Shown here: piece by piece, positions 1 through 8,500 of the stretch
Layout of the letters: every line of letters begins with the position of its first letter
How positions within the stretch are numbered: position 1 is the first letter of the stretch
Source of the DNA: Bacteroidota bacterium
GTDB lineage: Bacteria; Bacteroidota; Bacteroidia; Bacteroidales; FEN-979
Direction of reading: 5' to 3'
DNA length: 64,000 nt
NCBI GenBank assembly: GCA_026391835.1
Contig: JAPLDF010000034.1
Coordinates: 1-64,000 of the forward strand
Notes under the pieces: model-generated
What the model was told of the DNA's origin: nothing
Databases searched by the model: none
The model's input: only the letters and a program-made list of their open reading frames with translations
Position numbers and translations under genes: made by a program

Positions 1-149
1 TCAATGCAATAAGAAATAAAATATTGCATAGACTTTGCGCAGTAATCAAAAGAGAAACTCCTTTTTACACGAATTTCCAAATTGCTTAGTATTTATTTCA
101 AAGAACATTTGTTTTAATCATAGAAATCTCTGTGTAACAAATAATTACA

Positions 150-185
150 CTGAACCACGGAGAAGACACTGAGGGCCACTGAGGA
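150..185. repeat. CCACTGAGG-type short repeat upstream of a GxxExxY gene
   Basis: The 197 bases before the first gene are AT-rich and hold no open frame that I would call. Just before the gene there is a run of related words, AACCACGGAG, GACACTGAGG and CCACTGAGG. The same type of word (CCACTAAGG) forms inverted repeats around the second GxxExxY gene near 22.6-23.1 kb. No matching inverted partner is visible downstream of this first gene, so this may be one end of an old element. Confidence 0.4.
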
Positions 186-197
186 AAATAAACTGTC

Positions 198-569
198 ATG
201 GAACTTAACAGGATTACTGAGAAAATCATCGGATGTGCAATCGAAGTGCATAAACATCTCGGGCCAGGGTTATTGGAATCGGCTTATGAAGAATGTCTGT
301 TTTTCGAGTTACAACATGCCGGATTAAAGGCAGAAAGGCAAAAGCCTGTGCCGGTGGTTTATAAGGAGGTTCATCTGGATTGTGGCTATAGGATAGACGT
401 CCTTGTTGAAAATCTAGTTATTATTGAATTAAAAACAGTTGAGCTATACTCCCCTGTTCATGAGGCTCAAATATTGACTTACATGAAGTTTGCACAAAAA
501 AGTATTGGCCTGTTGATCAACTTTAATGTAACACAACTCAAAAATGGAATAAGAAGATACAAAATATAG
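198..569 (+). CDS. GxxExxY family protein
   Basis: A 123-residue protein of the GxxExxY family, named after the motif seen here as GLLESAY (residues 25-31) after an N-terminal IGCAIEVHKHLGPG. Members are placed in the PD-(D/E)XK nuclease-like group; DVLVEN and VIIELKTVE (about residues 67-83) fit the D...ExK core of that fold. The biological role of the family is unknown. The gene stands alone between AT-rich sequence and a convergent dehydrogenase gene. A paralogue lies at 22611-23018 on the other strand. Such genes are often scattered, repeat-flanked singletons in environmental genomes, which suggests a small mobile or selfish unit, but that is inference. Confidence 0.85.
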   Translation: MELNRITEKIIGCAIEVHKHLGPGLLESAYEECLFFELQHAGLKAERQKPVPVVYKEVHLDCGYRIDVLVENLVIIELKTVELYSPVHEAQILTYMKFAQKSIGLLINFNVTQLKNGIRRYKI

Positions 570-615
570 ACTCCATGGTCCTTTCTTAAAAGGAGGAGGC
601 ATTTGCCCGGTGGTG

Positions 616-1761
616 TTATTCAATGGTTTCGTGGTAGATTACGCCTCGTTGTTTGAGGCCGGAGAGCATGTATTCGACGCATTCGGGCTGTTTGCCGATG
701 AATTCAGGCACCGAGATGCCTTTCCGGGCGTAGAGGCCGTCGGCGATCATCCGCAGTGCCACGGTGGCTGAATAGCCGGTTGTACGGGCCATGGAGTGGA
801 TCCGGGTTGCCGGGTCGTATTTGTCGAACAGGTCCCAGGTATAGGTGACCTTTTTCCCCTCTTTTTTCCCTGACACCATCACCTGCATCACCGTGATGTC
901 GACCTCTCCCTCTTTCAGCTTCCATTTCGGGAAAAGCAGTCTGGCAGTCAGGTCCATGGGTTTGATCCGGATTCCGTTCACTTCGATCTCTTCCTGGCTG
1001 AAGAAGCCGGTTTCGCGTAACACGCGCATTTTTTCGATGTGGCCCGGGTAACGCAGCGTCTTCTCCTTCATGTTGGAGCATGTCACGGTATGGGCCAGCG
1101 AACGCAGTCCATCGGTGTTGAAGGCTTCGAGGGTGCCGATTCCTTTGAAGTTCAGCAATTCGGGATCGGAAAGGGCCGGTTTGACGATGAATTTCCCGTT
1201 TTCGATGTAGCGTGCAGGGCGGGTGTACTCTTCGATCACATCGACCGGCGAAAACACGGCTTTATATTCGTAGGGCCATTCGCGGACCTCGGGGAGACCG
1301 CCGACCATATACAGGATGTTGTCTGTTTCGTCGAGCAGATGATCTGCATAGCCGATGAGCACATTGCACATCCCGGGGGCAACCCCCATGTCCATGATGG
1401 CGGTGACATTGTTCCGGATGGCAAGTTCGTCGAGTTCAAAGGGATCTTCGATGAAAAAGGCTATGTCGACCACGTTCTTCCCCGCCCCGATGATGGCCTT
1501 GAGCGTCTGAAACCCCATAAACCCGGGCACGGCGTTGATGACCATGTCGAACCCGGATACAAGTTGTGCCACCCTGGCCGGATCGCCAAGGTCAGCCTCG
1601 ATTGTTTTCAGCCGGCCGGTCCCAGGGTTCTGGCGTTCCACCAGGGTTTGAAGGGCTGAAGGGTTGATGTCGGCAATGGTGACATCGAATTTCGGGTCGT
1701 TTGTGAGGTCGAGGGCCATCGGACCGCCGACCAGGCCTGCGCCAAGGACAATAATTTTCAT
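616..1761 (-). CDS. Saccharopine dehydrogenase family NAD(P)-binding enzyme
   Basis: A 381-residue cytosolic oxidoreductase. The N-terminus MKIIVLGAGLVGGPMALDL is a Rossmann dinucleotide-binding motif, followed by a strand ending in DIN (residues about 33-35) that would select the cofactor. GVAPGMCNVLIGY (about 125-137) is typical of the saccharopine dehydrogenase / lysine 6-dehydrogenase group. I chose the ATG at 1761 because the glycine-rich loop starts right there; the frame stays open upstream to a TTG at 1785. It lies 57 bp downstream of the GH16-like lipoprotein gene and could be the last gene of that operon, but its metabolic role does not match the neighbours. The substrate cannot be told: saccharopine, lysine or carboxynorspermidine-type reactions are all possible. 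Confidence 0.8.
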   Translation of the reverse strand: MKIIVLGAGLVGGPMALDLTNDPKFDVTIADINPSALQTLVERQNPGTGRLKTIEADLGDPARVAQLVSGFDMVINAVPGFMGFQTLKAIIGAGKNVVDIAFFIEDPFELDELAIRNNVTAIMDMGVAPGMCNVLIGYADHLLDETDNILYMVGGLPEVREWPYEYKAVFSPVDVIEEYTRPARYIENGKFIVKPALSDPELLNFKGIGTLEAFNTDGLRSLAHTVTCSNMKEKTLRYPGHIEKMRVLRETGFFSQEEIEVNGIRIKPMDLTARLLFPKWKLKEGEVDITVMQVMVSGKKEGKKVTYTWDLFDKYDPATRIHSMARTTGYSATVALRMIADGLYARKGISVPEFIGKQPECVEYMLSGLKQRGVIYHETIE

Positions 1762-1818
1762 GATGTTGATTTTTAGTTCTGTCAAATCCTCAAAATCAAA
1801 CCTTCCAGGTTTTTGAGG

Positions 1819-3741
1819 TTATTCAATGGTCAGTTCCTGGATCTCACCCACGTAATCCACCTTTGGAAACGGAATGTTATCCTGCGAATAAGCAGAGCCG
1901 ATCCACCATTTGGTGTTGTGAAATTCCTGGGTGATGATGAGCAGCATCTGGTTGTTGGGGATTGACGTGATCTTGTCGTCCATGTATCCAACCACGTGCA
2001 TCTTATCCTTTGACGGCCCGATGCGCCAGATGATCTTGTCGGGCTGCCAGTCGATCTGGAAATAATAAAAGGGCGATCCGAAAAGCTCATCGTCGCGTTC
2101 GGGTGTTTTTTCGGTCAGGGCACGGTAATTTTTATCCCAGCGGTGCGCCCAGAAGGTTTTATCCTCATACCTGACGGGATCGCAGCCATCCCGGAAGCCT
2201 GTGGGCTGCCAGCAGGCCATGTCCCAGTTGGTGCATGAAACCATGATCTTGTCATCGTCGGCCAGGATTTCCTCGGGGAACGGCACATTCCAGTTCTGAA
2301 CATTTTTCTGGTCATCAATGCCATTGCTGTAAGCAGGCGGCAACTGCCACGAGGGACAGTAGGGCACGGTTTTCAGAATCTCAAAATCTATTTCGGAATA
2401 CCCGACATTCTTTACCCGCTGGTCCTGGTGCCCGCCGTAATAGTTGGCCATGTAGCCGTTGTTGCTGCAGTCGCGGCGGAAGTTCCATTCGGCCTGGCTC
2501 TGGGTGATGAGCCAGATGGCGTTGGTGAGCCCGTTCCACATGTTGTTTTTATTCAGCAACTCGGTAAGCTTGCATTTGACGGTATATTTCCCGAAGGTCA
2601 TCCCGTGGCGGGTGATCACCCCCACATTTTGCTTCTGCCATTTACCGAATTCCGCCTTCGGGTTCCGGAGGGTGATCTTATGGTTCACCGGGTCGGAAAT
2701 GACGGTTTCACACGGGTGGGCCGTGACCGTTGCCGTGATGGCCACCAGCTCCTCCTTGCGGTAATAACGTTTGTTCCAGTTATAGTCCATCCGCGAGTAG
2801 TTATCGTTGAGCACATCGGCAATCACCGGGATGTTGTTCATTTTCGTTGAAGGATCAATAAAATGGACAAACTGTTCAAATGCGGCCTTGTTATAGACCA
2901 GCGGGTCCTGTCCGCACACATCTGTTTTTGTTTTCTCCGTAACTTCTTTGGAATAGGCGTTGGGATTGATGTAGATCCCTGCCCCCGGGTCGGGCATGGC
3001 GATAACTTTGAGCATGCCGGCATATTTCTGCACGATGGTATTTTTCAACAACCTGCCGGGTCCGTAGAGGAAATAAAAATATGGATTCACAAATCCCGAT
3101 TCATTTTTAAGGCTGATGTCCTGCACCGCGTCCGCGATCTGTTTCTCCCGTATGCCGGCCTCCGTGGTCACCACCAGCAGGAAACTATAGTTGCCTACCC
3201 GCGGGTTGCGTTTCCAGCGGTCATTTTTGCCCTGGTCGTAATAGAGTTGTTCATTCCTGGGGTTTCCGACGATGCGGAACTTGCTTTTCACAAGATGAAA
3301 TTCCTGGTTGTTTTCGATGATCCCGGTTTCAGCGAATTTAGTGCCTGTATCCTCCCAGCTTCCATAAAAATTCTCCCCCGCGTTCTGGTGCTGCCTGGTG
3401 CTGTCGGGACTGTCATGTTCCGGGAATTTATAAGATTCGTTCTGGTAATAGATCTTGTACGAAAAATTCTGCGGTGCTTTCCCGGTATTTTTAAGTTTGA
3501 ACTCCAGGTCGAAAAAACCGCCCTCAACCTGCCGCATGCCGGGAATCACAAACCCGTGTACGATCGCCTCTTCATAATCGAGAAAAAGGGTTTGATCCTG
3601 CTTCCAGTTGACGGTCGGGTTGAAATCTTTCACCACGAACTGATCGCTCACCACTTCCGGCGACCTGGCCGGTTGCCCGCATGAAATGAACAGACAGGGA
3701 AGGAACAGGATGATGAGGATATAGCGCAGGGAACAGTTCAT
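1819..3741 (-). CDS. Lipoprotein with C-terminal GH16-like glucanase fold
   Basis: A 640-residue predicted lipoprotein: hydrophobic leader followed by the lipobox LFISC (Cys21). Residues about 30-200 look like beta-rich repeats; the middle region mentions no motif I know. The C-terminal part contains GKYTVKCKL, then SEIDFEIL with E450, D452 and E454 in the spacing of the GH16 catalytic signature (ExDxE form), then a Trp-rich stretch and DWQPDKIIWRIG, as in GH16 laminarinase or carrageenase folds. This suggests hydrolysis or transglycosylation of a beta-glycan at the outer membrane. It is the eighth gene of the right-to-left glycan operon, 10 bp after the preceding anchored protein. The general fold call is good; the substrate is unknown. 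Confidence 0.7.
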   Translation of the reverse strand: MNCSLRYILIILFLPCLFISCGQPARSPEVVSDQFVVKDFNPTVNWKQDQTLFLDYEEAIVHGFVIPGMRQVEGGFFDLEFKLKNTGKAPQNFSYKIYYQNESYKFPEHDSPDSTRQHQNAGENFYGSWEDTGTKFAETGIIENNQEFHLVKSKFRIVGNPRNEQLYYDQGKNDRWKRNPRVGNYSFLLVVTTEAGIREKQIADAVQDISLKNESGFVNPYFYFLYGPGRLLKNTIVQKYAGMLKVIAMPDPGAGIYINPNAYSKEVTEKTKTDVCGQDPLVYNKAAFEQFVHFIDPSTKMNNIPVIADVLNDNYSRMDYNWNKRYYRKEELVAITATVTAHPCETVISDPVNHKITLRNPKAEFGKWQKQNVGVITRHGMTFGKYTVKCKLTELLNKNNMWNGLTNAIWLITQSQAEWNFRRDCSNNGYMANYYGGHQDQRVKNVGYSEIDFEILKTVPYCPSWQLPPAYSNGIDDQKNVQNWNVPFPEEILADDDKIMVSCTNWDMACWQPTGFRDGCDPVRYEDKTFWAHRWDKNYRALTEKTPERDDELFGSPFYYFQIDWQPDKIIWRIGPSKDKMHVVGYMDDKITSIPNNQMLLIITQEFHNTKWWIGSAYSQDNIPFPKVDYVGEIQELTIE

Positions 3742-3751
3742 GAAGAGATGG

Positions 3752-5536
3752 TTATTTGTTTACCGGGAACGAATAAAGATGAACAAAATCAGGAAGAACG
3801 GATTGATAGTGCCGCGACTTTGCAACACGCCCCATGGCAAGAACGGATCCCGGGGAGGCGTTCAGAAAGCACCCGGTAACGAGTTTCAGTGATTCATAAT
3901 ACTTGGGGTTCTGGTCTTTGTCATAGCCGTGAAAATCAACCGCCGATACAATGGTGAATGCCGTGTCGCTGAACTGGATTTCCTTCAGGTCATACCGCCA
4001 GTCGCGGTTATACCTGAAGACAGCTGTTTTGTTTCCATGGGCCGGGATCGCAAAAAAGGTGTCTTCCGGTTTCAGGGTATCCAGACCGATGGTCTTTCCA
4101 AAATGGTTCTGTTTGTTGCCTGTAAGATTATCCCAGGCCGCTTGGGAAAGGTTCAGTTTCCGCAGGGAATATGCGTATTTTCCGTCACTTTTGCTCCTTG
4201 TCACTGTCAGCAACACATCGCAAGCAACACCCTGCAGAAAATGCCCTGCCGAGATGCCGGCCTCCTGCAGGCTGCGGTCCCACTCTTTGACCGGGTTGCT
4301 TTCATCCGATGCCATGACCTTCCAGGTACCGCCGGTTTTACCATCCGTTTCAAACGACATCACTTTCCAGGTGCCGTTGCCGGCAACCCCGAGGATTTCG
4401 GACCGCCCGTCGCCATTGAAATCGCCTGCGAAGATGGAAGCTGCGGGAGCATCCGATTTAGAAAGTAGTTTCAGGCTGGTTTGCAAAGCCCCGTCGTTGC
4501 TGCAAAGGTTTGCCGGTGGGGCGAGCGCTCCGAGCATCCAGCCTTTTTCGGCCATCACAATGAACTGCTCTGTTTGCCCCGGGATGAATTTCCCTTTTAC
4601 TATTTTTTTTACCGCACCCAGTGATGCCAGGATGGCCGGGTTGTTGAGGCTGAGTTTCCTGAATTCACGGCTTCCCTGGCAGTATGCATATATTGCCGGT
4701 TTACCGGCTTTACTCACAACGAGCAGGGCGTCATTGCCGGTGGCCAGAAAGTTGCCGGCGATTGCATGGTCTTCAGGATCGATATCCGCAGGATTTATAT
4801 TCCTGCCAAGGGATTCCTTTTCAAGCACCGAAACCGGGAATGGCGGGTAGTTGAACTTTGGGATGAACCCTTCGGGCTTCGTCATGTCAACTCTTGCCGA
4901 ATCACCCCGGCGGTCGACCGCGCCGCCAAAAGAGATAAAATAATCATCGATGAGGATATCCGTGCCGCTGTTGTTCCAGAAGTAGACCTGGAGTTTGTAG
5001 GAGGGTTTGAAGGTGATTTTAGACAGGTCAAAGTAGGTGCTGATCTTAAACCACTTTCCCCTCGGCACTTCCGGATCGGAAAGCCCCACCCCCTGCCAGA
5101 ACACATTGACACCCACCTCGTTGGAGGCTGTAAACACAAGGCTACCCTTCACATTGGTTTTCGTGGGAAATACATAGATCCATGCACTCAAGGCCACCGC
5201 CCTGAGGTTTTCGACGCCCACCTCCCCGGCGGTCCGCTCCACGACCACGCTGAAACTGTTCTGCCCGAAAGCCTTTACCGAGTATTGTCCCGAATGGGCC
5301 AGTCCTTTATAAAATCCACCCGGCATCTCTTTCCCGGCGGCAACTTCGAAATCGTAATAGAGGGTGTGCGGAGAGAGGTTGTGCGCTTTTTCGGGGTTTA
5401 CAAACTCGGATTCAGAAACCGCCGGCATCTTGACCACCTTTGTAAAGGGAAAATATTTCAGTCCCAAAGCAAGCACAACGGCAGACAATAAAAATACCAG
5501 GCTAAAAATGAGCAGTCTCTTGTTCTTCCTCTTCAT
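3752..5536 (-). CDS. Membrane-anchored protein with jelly-roll-like module and FG-GAP-like repeats
   Basis: A 594-residue protein with one N-terminal membrane anchor (residues about 8-29) and the rest outside the cytoplasm. Residues about 60-205 form the recurring module of this window: it opens with LYYDFE, and closes with LQVYFWNNSG and ILIDDYFISF. After it come segments such as FAGDFNGDGRSEILGVAGNGTW (shortened: DFNGDGRSEIL), which match the FG-GAP/VCBS calcium-loop style of beta-propeller blades. The gene lies 10 bp after the C1-like peptidase gene and 10 bp before the GH16-like lipoprotein gene, so the three are probably co-transcribed. The function is not known; a glycan-binding periplasmic or surface role is inferred. 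Confidence 0.6.
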   Translation of the reverse strand: MKRKNKRLLIFSLVFLLSAVVLALGLKYFPFTKVVKMPAVSESEFVNPEKAHNLSPHTLYYDFEVAAGKEMPGGFYKGLAHSGQYSVKAFGQNSFSVVVERTAGEVGVENLRAVALSAWIYVFPTKTNVKGSLVFTASNEVGVNVFWQGVGLSDPEVPRGKWFKISTYFDLSKITFKPSYKLQVYFWNNSGTDILIDDYFISFGGAVDRRGDSARVDMTKPEGFIPKFNYPPFPVSVLEKESLGRNINPADIDPEDHAIAGNFLATGNDALLVVSKAGKPAIYAYCQGSREFRKLSLNNPAILASLGAVKKIVKGKFIPGQTEQFIVMAEKGWMLGALAPPANLCSNDGALQTSLKLLSKSDAPAASIFAGDFNGDGRSEILGVAGNGTWKVMSFETDGKTGGTWKVMASDESNPVKEWDRSLQEAGISAGHFLQGVACDVLLTVTRSKSDGKYAYSLRKLNLSQAAWDNLTGNKQNHFGKTIGLDTLKPEDTFFAIPAHGNKTAVFRYNRDWRYDLKEIQFSDTAFTIVSAVDFHGYDKDQNPKYYESLKLVTGCFLNASPGSVLAMGRVAKSRHYQSVLPDFVHLYSFPVNK

Positions 5537-5546
5537 GCGGCGGTCG

Positions 5547-8500
5547 TTAGCGAATCATGATCATTTTCAGGCTCCCGGCGTAGTTGCCGGATTTCATCCG
5601 GCAAGTATAAACGCCGGCCGGCAGGATGTTCCCCGCTTCATCCCTTCCGTCCCACTCCATGGAATAAGATCCCGGCTGCAACGCATCCCGGTTCCAGGTC
5701 CGTAACTTAAGGCCCTGCATGGAGTATATTTCGAGGGTGACATCGCGGGTTGATGACACTTCAAACCTGATTTGGGTCGCCCCTGAAAACGGGTTGGGGG
5801 TGTTTCCCAGCAGCGTGGTTTCGGTGTATGATTTCCTGTCGCCGACTTCAACCGGGTAGGTCACGTGCAGTGTAACCGGGATCACAACCTTGTTGTTGTA
5901 AAGGTCCCTGACGATCAGGCTGCACTGGTAGGTAGCGGGAGCAAGGCCTGCAGCATCGATGGTTGCCGTAACGGTTCCCGTTTGATTGTTCATCAGGCTG
6001 CCCGATGCACCGGTGAGCGAAACCCAGGAGTTGGCCAGTCCGAAATTTTTAATTTTCATGCTGCCAGTCTGGGCATGCGGCATGATTCCCGTGCTGTCGC
6101 CGTGCAGCTGGTAAACCACGAAAACATCATTCATAAAGGGTTCGCCGATGATACCCGTCACCGAAGCAATGGCTGTTTCACCGGGTTTCAGCACTCCCCT
6201 GCCGCCGGTACTCTCTCCGTGCCAGCTGAGCGATGCGCCGTTGCCCACGGTTCCCTGGAAAACAAGTTCTCCCAGCGATCCGCCCGAAAAATTGGTGGCA
6301 CTGCTGATCACCACACCCGGCGGGAAATCAAGCCTGACATTTTTGATGTATTCGTTGTCGGGGCTTGTGTTGTGCACCGTGAACATCCAGCTGACGGCCT
6401 GCCCGGGCACAAACCCTTCGCTGCCGCAGGTTACGTAGGACCCGGAAAGGTTGTCGGTCTGAAGCTCCTTTTTATTTGCAGTCGTATCAAAAACAAGTAC
6501 CGAGTAGTCGAGGATGCCGCCACCCAGGTTGGTTATATAGACAGGCTCTGTCGTATTCTGGCCGGTGGGCAATGTTTTTTCAATTGAGAGCGGCGTGACA
6601 GAAAGGCTTGGAATGGCACCCTCAATGAGTGGGAGCTTGATAAAATCGACCAGGCATCCGTCCCACCCGGTTGAAACTGAATAATCCTTGTGGTAAACCC
6701 ACGACAAGGTGTGATATCCTTCGGATACCCAGAATGTCTCGGGGCTCCAGGGAATTTCGCCGTCCCAGCGGGCCACTTCAAAATTGTCGATAAAAAAGAC
6801 CAGGTAGTCGTAATCGTTGTTCCCGCTGGGGTCGTGTTCGCAGGATACATATTTATAGAACGAGATGGGGCCATCGGTGAGGACATGCACGTTGATCAGA
6901 AGTTTGCTCTCCATGTTGTCGCCCAGCCAGCCGGAACGCGCGCTGTAGTTCCCTTCGTATTTCACGCCTGATTCAATAAGCCAGGGAGCCATTCCCGCGG
7001 TATACCACGGAAATTTGGTTAAGGTACCCGTCTCAAAATCTTCAACAATCTCCCCGGAAAAAAGGTAGATCGTATCTGTATTTGCGTAGTTGTTATTGGC
7101 GGTAAGACCCGACCTGATCTGGTAGAGGTGCTCAATGGAAGCCGAATTGCCGGCTGTTGCATGGAACGTGAGGGTTTTGACCGAATCGGGTTTCAGCAGG
7201 CTGATACTTGCTGTATTTACATTGAGGGTGAGGTTGGTATCCAGTGAAGTGAGCAGCACATTGATTGCCGAAGCCCTGGCACTTCCGCCATTCCTGAAGG
7301 TAACCAGCAGGTCTGCATTCTCGCCCGGTTCAGGCCGGCCGTTGTCGCCATCCATGAATTGCGTTCCGGTAATGCGGAATACGGGTGCATGGGCCATCAG
7401 CGGAAGGGGCCGCTGGAACCCCTGTTCCATGGACTGAACATGAAGCATGAGCGTAAACGCATGGTTATCTGGAACTGCCGGGGAAATTTTAAATGAGAGG
7501 GCATCGGTAAGCGTCAGGTTCTGGCCGCCGGTGATCACAGCAACGGTTTCGGTACTGTCGACCAGGGTAACATACGGATCGGTTTCGGTGATGGAAAAGA
7601 CGATCTGGTTCATTGTCTGGGTGCCGACATTGTTTACATTGAGGGTGATTTTTGCAGTCTCCCCGAATTCGATCAGGCTGTCGCTGCCCGAAACGATCGT
7701 CTGGCTGATCAGCAGGCCAACCGTGTTAAACAGCAGCACTTTTGTTGAAGAGATGTTGTTGTTGTCGGTTACCCTGAACTTAACCGGCAAATTCTGGTAC
7801 GAATAGGTTGGCGTCCCGGTAAAATGGCCGTCTTCGGAGATCTGCATTTCGGGCGGGAAACCGCAGGTGGTAAATTTATCAAGGGTGTTGCTGGTAACGG
7901 TCGCCCCGTTGTTCAGGGCAGAAAACTGGTAATTCTTGTTATCTCCCGACGACAATCCCCCGGTCCATGTCGTACCGGCCGGAAAGGTCATATCGCCGTA
8001 ATAATATTCAATGGTCCCGTTTGGAAACAGTTTCACGGCAAAGTTCAGGTTGGTGCTACCCTGCATGCCCGAAAGAGAGGTTTTCCAGCGGATGATCGCA
8101 TAGTTTGCGTTGCCTTCATACCAGATTCCCTGGCCGGCAGATGGATAGACCGCCAGGTCGCACATGAACGGCGAAATGATGCCGGTTTGTTTGAACAACA
8201 GCATTTTATCAACGAGGTAGGGCCATGTGTAGGGCTGATCGTCGAACAGCATATAGCCATCGGCATAAATATAAACCTTGCTGATGTTTTTCTTATAGAA
8301 GGGGAAATTGAAATCGAGTGTTTTGACGGCATAGCCGGTATTGTTGTTGGTAAGCGCCAGCTGCTGCGCGGTAACCGAAGGGAACGCAGCCGGGATGGTG
8401 GATTCGGGATAGTCGAGTTTTGCGTCCCACAGGTATGGCTGGGTTCCGCCGCTGGCGGTGAGGGTTGCGGAATATGGCTGGTACAGCTGTGCGGGCGGCA

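Noticed and set aside
1039-1659. Plus-strand open frames opposite long minus-strand genes (for example here and at 2863-3684, 7824-8591)
   Set aside because: They lie entirely opposite clearly coding sequence and show no domain, signal peptide or start context of their own.
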